A stretch of DNA of 24,445 nt from Candidatus Caldilinea saccharophila (lineage in GTDB: Bacteria > Chloroflexota > Anaerolineae > Caldilineales > Caldilineaceae), in contig JADJVW010000054.1 of assembly GCA_016710365.1 (NCBI GenBank), positions 1 through 24,445 of the forward strand. Reading direction: 5' to 3'. The notes beneath the pieces were generated by a model, which was not told the DNA's origin, did not search any database, and saw only the letters and a program-made list of their open reading frames with translations. Positions 1 through 8,382 of this stretch are shown here, one piece after another (position 1 is the first letter of the stretch; each line of letters opens with the position of its first letter). The translations under genes were made by a program, and so were the position numbers.

Positions 1-1891
1 TGTTGACGCCAAAGAGCGGCGTGCGCGCCTCGTTGTCGCTGAGGATGTTGGTTACGAGATAGGCGGCGGCGGGCGAGATTGCCTGGCGGCGCGGCGCGGC
101 CGACAGCTCGAACGGCCGCCCACGGCTATCCGTCATGCGCAAGATCGGCGTTGGCTCCACATAGGCGCCTTGGTTGGCGATGGTGTGATAGGCCGTTGCC
201 AGCTCGAACAGCGTTACTTCGGAGCCGCCCAGCGTCATTGCCAGCCCGGCGCGCACAATATCGTCCTCATCCAGGCTGGCAATGCCCATACGATTGGCCG
301 TTTCGACAAAGCGCGGCAGCCCCAACCCTTCCATGAGCTTGACAGAAGGCACGTTGAGACTGTTCGCCAGCGCCATGCGCACAGTCACCGGGCCGCGCAA
401 TTTGCTGTCGTAGTTGCGCGGGGTGTACGGCCGCGACCCTGTGATGGGATACGTGACCGACAGATCCCAGAGCACGGTGGCCGGGCTGACGATGTTGGCG
501 TCGAAGGCTGCGGCGTAGATCACCGGTTTGAGCGCGCTGCCTGGCTGGCGCTGGCGCAGGACAACGTTCACCTGCCCGTCAATCGCCTCATTGGCGAAAT
601 CGGCGCTGCCGACCATCACCAGCACTTCGGCGCTGCCCGGCTTGAGCGCCACCAGCGCCGCGTTGCTCAGATCGAAGCGCGGGCGCAGCGCGGCGACCTG
701 CTCGCTGACGATCTGCTGCGCCAGCGTCTGCAGGTCGAGGTCGAGCGTGGTGTAGATGCTCACGCCTGTGCGGCCCAGTTTGGGCAGGGTCGGGTGTTGC
801 GCAAGATAGGTGCGCAGGTATTGCAGAAAATGTGGCGCTTGCACAGCCCGGCGGTCAGGGTCAGGCCCCAACACGATGGGCTCGGCAAAGATGAGATCGG
901 CAGTCGCCGCATTCAGCGCGCCATGCCGCACCATCAGGTCGAGCACGATGCGTTGTCGCCGTTTGGCCGCGTCAAAGTTGCGAAAGGGGTCGAGATTGGC
1001 AGGTTGTTGCGGCAGGCCGGCCAGCAACGTCGCCTCGGCCATCGAGAGCGCCAGCGCCGATTTGCCAAAATAGGTGCGCGCCGCGGCTTCCGGCCCGTAG
1101 GCGAGGTGGCCGAAGTAAGCGAGGTTGAGATACATCTCCAGAATCTCGTCCTTGCTGAACAGCGCGGTTAACTCCTGCGCCATCAACACTTCGGTGACCT
1201 TGCGGTCGAGCGTGGGCGAGAAACGTACATCTGGCGGCAGGAAGATCGCACGCGCCAGTTGCATCGTGATCGTGCTGGCGCCCGAAAGCTGGTCGGGGTT
1301 GCCCAGGTTGCGCGCCATTGCCGCGACGACGCGCCGCGTATCGACACCCGGATTGGTGTAGAATGTGGCGTCTTCCGTCGCCACCATGGCCTGCACCAGC
1401 GACGGTGAAATCTGCGACAAGGGAATCCAGATGCGTCGCCCTTCGTCGAAGATTTCGTCCAGCAGACGGCCTTTGCGGTCGTACACATAGCTGCTGGCAA
1501 AGACGCGCGGCTCCGGCCCCGGTTGATAGCGGCGCATGTAGGCTTCAGCCACGGCCTGCAGATCGCCCGCCGGGCGCGGCGCCAGTTGATACGCCGCTTG
1601 ATAGGTCGCGATGCGTCGATCTGCTTCCCCCTGGAGCAACGTAACAGCGACCTGCGCCTCGCGCCGCGCCGACACATTGGGCTGTGCGTCGCACGCGGTC
1701 AAGAAAAAGGCAAGCACAATCGTCGCCAGCAGGGCAAGCTGCACGGAGCGATTGAAGGATGGAGAGAATTGGCGATTAGAGATTGGTGACTGGGCGTTAT
1801 TTCTCCTTCTCCCTGTCTCCTTGTCCCCTTGTCTGCTGATCGACTGCGCGTCCGCGTCGCGTCGAGTGAGATGCTCGAACTGCTGTGACAT
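1..1891 (-). CDS. Class A penicillin-binding protein (transglycosylase/transpeptidase), 3' end beyond window
   Basis: Polymerises and cross-links peptidoglycan at the outer face of the membrane. The frame is open for 630 codons from ATG 1891 and runs off the left edge. The GT51 domain has motif 1 EDATFYTNPG (E173, D174; Asn replaces the usual His), GASTITMQLAR at 204-214, then RKVTEVLMAQ, SKDEILEMYLN, YGPEAAARTYFGK and AEATLLAGLPQQP. The transpeptidase domain has SALK (Ser452, Lys455) and SLN (511-513); the KTG box lies outside the window. A hydrophobic segment at 50-66 ends in LTAC (64-67), which resembles a lipobox, so the anchor could be a lipidated Cys67 rather than a plain signal anchor. 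ATG 1891 is chosen for a purine-rich ribosome site (AGAGGAAG) 2 nt upstream. GTG 1744 is a possible later start, because residues 20-45 look repeat-derived. Family assignment is firm; the PBP1A versus PBP1C subtype is not settled. Confidence 0.93.
   Translation of the reverse strand, partial: MSQQFEHLTRRDADAQSISRQGDKETGRRRNNAQSPISNRQFSPSFNRSVQLALLATIVLAFFLTACDAQPNVSARREAQVAVTLLQGEADRRIATYQAAYQLAPRPAGDLQAVAEAYMRRYQPGPEPRVFASSYVYDRKGRLLDEIFDEGRRIWIPLSQISPSLVQAMVATEDATFYTNPGVDTRRVVAAMARNLGNPDQLSGASTITMQLARAIFLPPDVRFSPTLDRKVTEVLMAQELTALFSKDEILEMYLNLAYFGHLAYGPEAAARTYFGKSALALSMAEATLLAGLPQQPANLDPFRNFDAAKRRQRIVLDLMVRHGALNAATADLIFAEPIVLGPDPDRRAVQAPHFLQYLRTYLAQHPTLPKLGRTGVSIYTTLDLDLQTLAQQIVSEQVAALRPRFDLSNAALVALKPGSAEVLVMVGSADFANEAIDGQVNVVLRQRQPGSALKPVIYAAAFDANIVSPATVLWDLSVTYPITGSRPYTPRNYDSKLRGPVTVRMALANSLNVPSVKLMEGLGLPRFVETANRMGIASLDEDDIVRAGLAMTLGGSEVTLFELATAYHTIANQGAYVEPTPILRMTDSRGRPFELSAAPRRQAISPAAAYLVTNILSDNEARTPLFGVN
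1755..1838. repeat. Low-complexity intergenic-type repeat inside the PBP N-terminal coding region
   Basis: This stretch contains the near-repeated words TTGGCGATTAGAGATTGG and a pyrimidine run CTCCTTCTCCCTGTCTCC followed by TTGTCCCCTTGTC. Words of this type are familiar from non-coding spacers of filamentous and Chloroflexota-like genomes. Here they fall inside the PBP reading frame ahead of its membrane segment and encode a charged, low-complexity linker (residues 20-45). Either the repeat inserted in frame, or the true start is downstream of it. Confidence 0.4.
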
Positions 1892-2139
1892 TGCTTCCTC
1901 TGGTTTGACAATCAATAACCGTGAGCTGTGACCAGTCACCAAACGTCAGCTATGCTCAAACATGTACGGCTGATGTTTGCTACAGAATGGTCGTACCTGC
2001 GCACCCGGAGACAGGGAGAGCGCGATGGAAGTGGCAGTTCAGTACGCCAAACGCAGCCGGGCTAGACTTGCCCAACCTGCGGAAATAACGCCAGGATGCG
2101 TGCGTTTGTTCCTGCGATTGGATTGAAACAACGCAAAGG

Positions 2140-3141
2140 TCAAATGGTGGGAGGAGCCGCATAGCGCGGACGCGGAGGCACTGCGGCAGGAACGTTCAAT
2201 CGGAAATAGGCGAGCAACAGACGGATGGCAATTGCGATGAAGACGACGCCGTTGATCCACCAGATATGCGCCAGGAACCACTGAATAAAATCGCGGAATA
2301 CGAAATAGGTGAAGATTGTTTCACGAGTGTCGGCGGCGACAATGGCCTGGTGCATCGAATGCAGCAGCCCGGCGTCAGTGACCATTCGCTTCGAAAAACC
2401 CTGCGCCTCCTTCATGAGATCTGTAGCCGGTTGTGGCAACTGCTCCAGATAATCAGCGGCCTGGATGACTTGATCGGAATATCCTACAGCTATTGGAGAC
2501 CCGAAACGCAAACCGCTAGCTATCGCACCAAATGCAGAACTGCCAACGTCTACGAGCGGTTTGACCGCTGATACGATCTTGTCGAAGTCCCCGTGTGCTT
2601 GTTGCATGGTTTTGGCGCCAGCAGCGTGTGAATCCTTCATCAATCTTAGACTTTCAATCCTATGATCGGTCTGATAAAGTGCTATGTCATGTGCGACCCT
2701 ATCTAATTTACTGATCTCACGGAATTCGTTACCGGCATAGACGATAATTTTCAACGCCTCTTCAACGGATCGGATCGTAATGTTCGTTGGCAATCCCATC
2801 CTAAGGATCAGAACATCTATTTCAGACCAATAGGGTGCTGATCTTAAATCGGTGACAACCTGCAACACTGGCCCTGCTATATCAGCAGCAACAGAAAGGG
2901 TTTCCCAATCACGTCCAACCTGCGCGTAATCGTGGAGTCGCCCCACTAGATTCGGTTCTTTGCGCAGCGTTGATTCAACTTGCATCTGTGCAACCGCCCA
3001 TACGATCAGCACCATAAATGCCATCCAGTAAAACCACTCGATCAGCGACCAAAACACGATCTCTGGTAGACGTAAACGGTGTGGATTGCGCAAAAAGTTG
3101 CTAGAATGTGACGATAACGATTGGGAGTGTGTGCTGGACAT
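2140..3141 (-). CDS. Orphan membrane protein with two terminal transmembrane helices
   Basis: I do not recognise this family. The 333-residue product has a hydrophobic helix at about 29-51 (rich in W, F, Y), a soluble helical region of about 230 residues with few aromatics, a second helix at about 294-312, and a Pro/Arg tail ending RPRYAAPPTI. The layout suggests a loop or domain held on one side of the membrane by both ends. ATG 3141 is preferred over upstream in-frame codons (to 3303) because it has GGAG about 9 nt upstream and lies about 40 nt below a good sigma-70-like promoter. Base composition is visibly lower in GC than the flanking genes, and the codon use is less biased, which suggests acquisition by transfer. 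It lies alone between the PBP and a pseudogene, so context gives no function. Confidence 0.75.
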   Translation of the reverse strand: MSSTHSQSLSSHSSNFLRNPHRLRLPEIVFWSLIEWFYWMAFMVLIVWAVAQMQVESTLRKEPNLVGRLHDYAQVGRDWETLSVAADIAGPVLQVVTDLRSAPYWSEIDVLILRMGLPTNITIRSVEEALKIIVYAGNEFREISKLDRVAHDIALYQTDHRIESLRLMKDSHAAGAKTMQQAHGDFDKIVSAVKPLVDVGSSAFGAIASGLRFGSPIAVGYSDQVIQAADYLEQLPQPATDLMKEAQGFSKRMVTDAGLLHSMHQAIVAADTRETIFTYFVFRDFIQWFLAHIWWINGVVFIAIAIRLLLAYFRLNVPAAVPPRPRYAAPPTI

Positions 3142-3183
3142 GGGGAAGGCTCCAATGATTCGGCGGTGAGAATCGGTGTCTCC

Positions 3184-3212
3184 AGTATAGAGGAAAATAG
3201 TGTTCAAAACAA
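3184..3212 (-). promoter_or_regulatory. Sigma-70-like promoter for the orphan membrane protein
   Basis: On the minus strand, TTGTTT (3212-3207) is followed by a 17-bp spacer and TATACT (3189-3184). The predicted transcript begins near 3177, giving a leader of about 36 nt to ATG 3141. This supports that start over the longer upstream frame. Confidence 0.55.
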
Positions 3213-3241
3213 TCCCCTTTGTAAGATTCACGCACGCCCCT

Positions 3242-3511
3242 ATGCACCTGTGCGACTTTTCGCGCGGCATGCTCGGGGCGTTCGGCATCGCAGGCGACGG
3301 CATTCCATTGCTGCCGACGCGGCGCTCTCAGCCCTTGTGCGCGGCGCGCAGCAGGTTGCGGTGAGCTTTTTTTGGCGACGGCGCTACCAACGAGAGTATC
3401 TTCCACAAGACGCTCAATATGGCCTTACTCTGGAAGTTGCCGGCGCTCTTTGTGATCGAAAATAACCAGTATGTGCTGTCCATGCGCGTGCAGGAATCTT
3501 CTGTTGAATAG
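3242..3511 (+). pseudogene. Decayed fragment of pyruvate/acetoin dehydrogenase E1 alpha subunit
   Basis: Reading across two frame changes gives an unmistakable E1 alpha segment. The first part (from 3242) is MHLCDFSRGMLGAFGIAGDG, the second (from about 3269) is ALSALVRGAQQVAVSFF, and the third (from about 3374) is GDGATNESIFHKTLNMALLW, ending FVIENNQYVLSM...SSVE and a TAG at 3509-3511. The thiamine-diphosphate motif GDG...NN is present in the third part. The first break lacks one base near ATTCCATTGCTGCC; the second has one extra T in a seven-T run (about 3367-3373). Only the middle quarter of a normal protein of about 330 residues remains, with no start region, no C-terminal half and no E1 beta or E2 gene nearby. 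It is a relic left beside dnaX by deletion or rearrangement. Confidence 0.85.
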
Positions 3512-3523
3512 CTCCAAAATTGC

Positions 3524-3552
3524 TTGCCGCACACTGCTTTCAGTGGTACACT
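3524..3552 (+). promoter_or_regulatory. Putative dnaX promoter implying a leaderless transcript
   Basis: TTGCCG (3524-3529), a 17-bp spacer and TACACT (3547-3552) form a plausible sigma-70-type promoter. The -10 box ends 6 nt before the dnaX ATG at 3559, so transcription would start at or next to the start codon. No Shine-Dalgarno sequence precedes that ATG, which fits a leaderless mRNA. This is inference from sequence only. Confidence 0.45.
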
Positions 3553-3558
3553 TCCGGC

Positions 3559-5028
3559 ATGTCCACCGCCCTGTATCGCAAATGGCGTAGCCAGACTTTC
3601 GGCGAGGTCGTCGGCCAAGAACACGTCACACGCACGCTGCAAAACGCACTGCGCGATGGCCGCGTCGCGCACGCCTATCTCTTTTCCGGACCGCGCGGCA
3701 CTGGTAAGACGAGCACCGCGCGTATCCTGGCCAAGGCGCTCAATTGCAGTGCACCCGAAGGCGAACGCCCCTGCAACCAATGCCCCACCTGCCAGGCGAT
3801 CACCGAAGGGCGCATGATCGACCTGATCGAGATCGATGCTGCGTCCAACAACAGCGTGGATGACGTCCGCGAACTGCGCGACAAGGTGGGTTTTCGCCCC
3901 AGCGAAGGGCGCTTTAAGATCTACATTATCGACGAGGTGCACATGTTGAGCGGCAGCGCTTTCAACGCTCTGCTCAAGACGCTGGAAGAACCGCCGCCTC
4001 ACACCCGCTTTATCCTGGCAACGACCGAGCCTCACAAGATCCCCGCCACAGTGATCAGCCGCTGTCAACGTTTTGACTTTCGCCGCATTCCCGCCCCGGA
4101 GATCGCTGAGCATTTGAACCACATTGCAGGCGAAGAAGGGTTCAGTGCCGAATCGGATGCGCTGTTGACGATTGCCCGCAACGCGCAAGGTTGTATGCGC
4201 GACGCGATCAGCCTGCTGGACCAGATGTTGAGCTTTGGCGCCGACCGCGTGACGATGGCGCAGGTGAAGCAAGCGCTGGGCGCGGTGAACACGCAGGCTG
4301 TGGTCGATTTCGTCGGCGCGATCGCGGCGCGCGAGGCGGGGCAGGGGCTGGCGCTCATCCACAAGCTGACGACCGACGGCGCCAGTCTGACCGAATTCAG
4401 CCACCAGGTGGTCGAGCAACTGCGCGCGGTGATGGTACTACAGATGACCAACGATCCTGCTTTGCTGGATGACTTGCCGGCCGAAACCGTGCAGCAGATG
4501 CAGCAGCAGGCGCGCCAGATGGATCTCCCCACCACGCTTTATGCGATCAAGCGTTTCAGCACTGCGGTCAACGAGTTGAAGGGCGGTTTTCAGCCACAGC
4601 TTCCGCTCGAAATGGCGCTGATCGAGGTCGTGCAGGGGGAGGCGGCCGCGCCCACCATCGTCACGGCAACTGCACCCTACGCAGCGGCCAGGTCCGCTGG
4701 CGTTTCTGCAAGCCAGGACGCAGCAAAGCCTGCGCCCATTCCCAGCGCGCCCACCGCTACAAACGCAACGGCGAAAAGTGAACCTGTCGCACTCGATGCT
4801 GAAACCGCGCGGCGGCTGTGGTCGCGCTGGAAAGAGTACCTTGCTGTAGTCAAGACGCAATGCGGCCAGCAGGCCGCGGCCGCACTTCAGGCCGTGCGCG
4901 ATGTGGCGGTGACTGACCATGCTGTTGCTCTTGCCTTTGGCAGCAACGAGTTTTCGCGCAATTTGATCGCCAAGCCGGATGTTCTGCCCGATGTGGCCGC
5001 GGCGCTGTCCAAATTTTTTGGGACGTGA
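3559..5028 (+). CDS. dnaX: DNA polymerase III subunit gamma/tau (DnaX), frame-broken near the 3' end
   Basis: ATPase subunit of the clamp loader that opens the beta clamp and couples polymerases at the replication fork. Typical N-terminus STALYRKWRSQTFGEVVGQEHV; Walker A GPRGTGKTS at 44-52; zinc module cysteines C63, C72, C75, C78; Walker B DEVH at 125-128; sensor region TTEPHKIPATVISRCQRF. An Ala/Pro/Thr-rich linker follows at about 370-415, then a C-terminal domain. ATG 3559 is chosen because family similarity begins there; the frame extends upstream to 3520 without similarity. The frame-0 product stops at 489 residues (SKFFGT), but the family's usual ending is found in the +1 frame immediately after A3T6 at 5011-5019. 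The gene leads the usual dnaX-ybaB-recR cluster. Confidence 0.95.
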   Translation: MSTALYRKWRSQTFGEVVGQEHVTRTLQNALRDGRVAHAYLFSGPRGTGKTSTARILAKALNCSAPEGERPCNQCPTCQAITEGRMIDLIEIDAASNNSVDDVRELRDKVGFRPSEGRFKIYIIDEVHMLSGSAFNALLKTLEEPPPHTRFILATTEPHKIPATVISRCQRFDFRRIPAPEIAEHLNHIAGEEGFSAESDALLTIARNAQGCMRDAISLLDQMLSFGADRVTMAQVKQALGAVNTQAVVDFVGAIAAREAGQGLALIHKLTTDGASLTEFSHQVVEQLRAVMVLQMTNDPALLDDLPAETVQQMQQQARQMDLPTTLYAIKRFSTAVNELKGGFQPQLPLEMALIEVVQGEAAAPTIVTATAPYAAARSAGVSASQDAAKPAPIPSAPTATNATAKSEPVALDAETARRLWSRWKEYLAVVKTQCGQQAAAALQAVRDVAVTDHAVALAFGSNEFSRNLIAKPDVLPDVAAALSKFFGT

Positions 5029-5212
5029 AGTGTCGATCGAGTGTCAGCTTGGCGAGAAGGCCGTGATCGTCGGCCAACTTGTCAATGCACAGGAAGTAAT
5101 GACCGAGGGGCCGGATCCGTTGGTCGAATACGCTGTGAAAGACCTGGGCGCTCAGGTGACGCAGGATGTTGAAAAACGCGCGCAGAGTGGGCGCAAAGCG
5201 TCTCCAGTGTAA
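5020..5212 (+). other. dnaX: Out-of-frame C-terminal tail of DnaX
   Basis: In the +1 frame relative to dnaX the sequence reads LGREVSIECQLGEK and later DPLVEYAVKDLGAQV before a TAA at 5210-5212. This is the expected end of DnaX proteins: a beta strand after the helical domain, then a DPLV...LGA motif. Removing one T from the six-T run at 5014-5019 joins it smoothly as SKFLGREVSIE and gives a product of about 550 residues. It has no credible start of its own, so it is part of dnaX and not a separate gene. Confidence 0.78.
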
Positions 5213-5314
5213 TGAATTATTCAGCAAGCGCGCTGTCCCAAAAGAAGGCGAAGGTTGACGCCTCGACTAGGGACATGCGCCCCATGTACTTTGTACCAGA
5301 AAGGGGTATAACCA

Positions 5315-5689
5315 ATGAGTGGCAAGAAGCGAAGCGGGGGGGGCGGCGGTGCAGGTCGAGGCTTTGGCGGCGGGATGCCCAATATGGGCAGTTTGATGTC
5401 GCAGGTGCAGAAGCTCCAGGAAGAAATGGAGAAGACGCAGGCCAACCTTGCCACCGAGGAGATCACGGTCAGCGCCGGCGGCGGCGCCGTGACTATCGTC
5501 GTGAACGGCGCGCGTGAGTTCAAACAGGTGACGATCAAGCCGGAGGTCATCGATCCCGACGATGTCGAGATGTTACAGGATCTCTTGCTGGCAGTGTTCA
5601 ACGATGCGCTGCAACAGGTTAAACAACTTGAAGAAGAACGGATGGGCGGCCTGACCGGCGGGATGGGGCTGCCGCCAGGGCTATTTTAA
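5315..5689 (+). CDS. ybaB: YbaB/EbfC family nucleoid-associated protein
   Basis: Small DNA-binding protein, dimeric in characterised relatives, that is commonly encoded between dnaX and recR. The 124-residue product starts with a Gly/Lys/Arg-rich, disordered segment (residues 1-27). The core follows: GSLMSQVQKLQEEMEKTQAN helix, strands around EEITVSAGGGAVTIVVNG, then VTIKPEVIDPDDVEMLQDLL and a C-terminal helix with a Gly/Met-rich tail. ATG 5315 has a purine-rich AAAGGGG about 9 nt upstream. It ends 2 nt before recR, so the two are almost certainly co-transcribed and probably translationally coupled. The Gly-rich N-terminal extension is longer than in the enterobacterial protein. Confidence 0.95.
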   Translation: MSGKKRSGGGGGAGRGFGGGMPNMGSLMSQVQKLQEEMEKTQANLATEEITVSAGGGAVTIVVNGAREFKQVTIKPEVIDPDDVEMLQDLLLAVFNDALQQVKQLEEERMGGLTGGMGLPPGLF

Positions 5690-5691
5690 CA

Positions 5692-6297
5692 ATGCAACCA
5701 CTTGCTGAACCGGTATCCAATTTAATTGACGCTTTTAGCCAACTGCCGGGCATCGGCCCCAAGACGGCGACGCGACTGGTCTATTACCTGCTGCGCAATG
5801 ACGAAGCGGTGGCGCTCAAACTGGCGCACGCGCTGGAGGAGTTGAAGCAGCGCACGCTCTTTTGCAGCGTCTGCTTCAACATCGCCGACCAGGACCCATG
5901 CCCGATCTGCGCCAACGTGCAGCGCGACCACGGGTTGGTCTGCATCGTCGAGGAGCCGCTGGATGTGCAGGCAATCGAGCGCACGCGCGAGTTCACCGGC
6001 GTCTACCACGTGCTGCACGGCGCGATCTCGCCGGTCGAAGGCATTGGCCCGGAAGATCTGAAGATCGGCGAACTGCTGCATCGCATCCAGGAAAGTGAAA
6101 CGCCGGTGCGCGAATTGCTGCTGGCAACCAATCCCAACCTGGAGGGCGAGGCGACGTCGATGTACATCGCGCGCCTGACCAAGCCGCTGGGGCTGCGCGT
6201 CACACGCCTGGCGCGCGGGCTGCCGATGGGCGGCGACCTGGAATATGCCGACGAGGTGACGCTGGGCCGTGCGCTGACCGGGCGCAGCGAGATGTAG
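5692..6297 (+). CDS. recR: Recombination mediator protein RecR
   Basis: Works with RecF/RecO to load RecA on gapped DNA. The 201-residue length is standard. The helix-hairpin-helix region LPGIGPKTATRLVYYLL is at 18-34, a four-cysteine zinc finger lies at C58, C61, C70 and C73, and the Toprim domain starts VCIVEEPLDVQAIERT and continues through the HGAISPVEGIGPEDLKI segment. The Walker-like RLTKPLGLRVTRLARGLPMG segment and ending DEVTLGRALTGR also match the family. It begins 2 nt after the ybaB stop. Nothing unusual is visible. Confidence 0.97.
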   Translation: MQPLAEPVSNLIDAFSQLPGIGPKTATRLVYYLLRNDEAVALKLAHALEELKQRTLFCSVCFNIADQDPCPICANVQRDHGLVCIVEEPLDVQAIERTREFTGVYHVLHGAISPVEGIGPEDLKIGELLHRIQESETPVRELLLATNPNLEGEATSMYIARLTKPLGLRVTRLARGLPMGGDLEYADEVTLGRALTGRSEM

Positions 6298-6337
6298 GTA
6301 GCTTCAACGTTTTTTGTACTGTTCAGGCCGCCAGCAG

Positions 6338-6392
6338 ATAGACCGCGGATGAAACAGATTAGGCGGGTTCCTGCGGATTTCATCTGCACCTA
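6338..6392. repeat. Copy A of a dispersed palindromic repeat, upstream of the mutase gene
   Basis: ATAGACCGCGGAT at 6338-6350 followed by GAAACAGATTAGGCGG matches the left half of the hairpin downstream of the same gene (8101 onward: ATAGACCGCGGAT, AAAGCGGATTAGACGG). The copy here lacks the matching right arm, so it is a degenerate or half element. It ends next to the ribosome-binding site of the mutase gene and could be part of its leader. Confidence 0.6.
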
Positions 6393-6405
6393 TTGGGAGA
6401 TATTA

Positions 6406-8082
<1,677 letters not shown>

Positions 8083-8094
8083 TTGACAGGATCA

Positions 8095-8196
8095 AAAAAA
8101 ATAGACCGCGGATAAAGCGGATTAGACGGATCGACGCGGATAAAGAAAAATCCGTGAAAATCCTCCGAATCCGTTGAATCCGCGGTCTATTTTTTT
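8095..8196. repeat. Copy B of the dispersed palindromic repeat: 19-bp perfect arms with 64-nt interior
   Basis: AAAAAAATAGACCGCGGAT at 8095-8113 is the exact reverse complement of 8178-8196. Pairing continues imperfectly inward (AAAGCGGATTA against the complement of GAATCCGTTGA), and the interior holds further CGGAT/ATCCG words. It lies 12 nt after the mutase stop and ends in T7, so its transcript could act as a terminator for the mutase gene. The same words occur upstream of the gene at 6338, which indicates a repeat family and not only a terminator. Confidence 0.75.
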
Positions 8197-8382
8197 CTGT
8201 TTTCAAATTTCAAAAAGGAAACTTTGTGCAGGATGCGCTTGCACACGCATTGCTTTCGGAATATATCCAGCTACGTTCCTCAAATCTCTCCCTGGATACT
8301 TGTCAGCGACAAGCGAATCCACTACTGTGTGGTCATCGTATACGATTGTCCTGTGATTTGGGACTAACAAGAAGGAGCTGAC

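Noticed and set aside
170..1171. Long plus-strand open frame (333 codons) opposite the PBP gene
   Set aside because: It is antisense to strong GT51 and transpeptidase motifs, its translation is low-complexity Arg/Gln/His-rich and it has no recognisable domain.
3328..4419. Minus-strand open frame (363 codons) opposite dnaX
   Set aside because: Shadow of the dnaX coding strand; no motif, no ribosome site, and it crosses the E1 alpha relic.
4979..5212. Separate small gene after dnaX
   Set aside because: The frame has no ribosome site and its content is the expected DnaX C-terminus, so it is better read as the frame-shifted tail.
8095..8196. tRNA or structured ncRNA downstream of the mutase gene
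   Set aside because: The palindrome lacks cloverleaf features and matches a repeat upstream, so repeat/terminator is the better reading.
8300..8345. Promoter for the permease pair (TTGTCA-17-TACTGT)
   Set aside because: The -10 is poor and the -35 overlaps a small inverted repeat; support is too weak to list as a feature.
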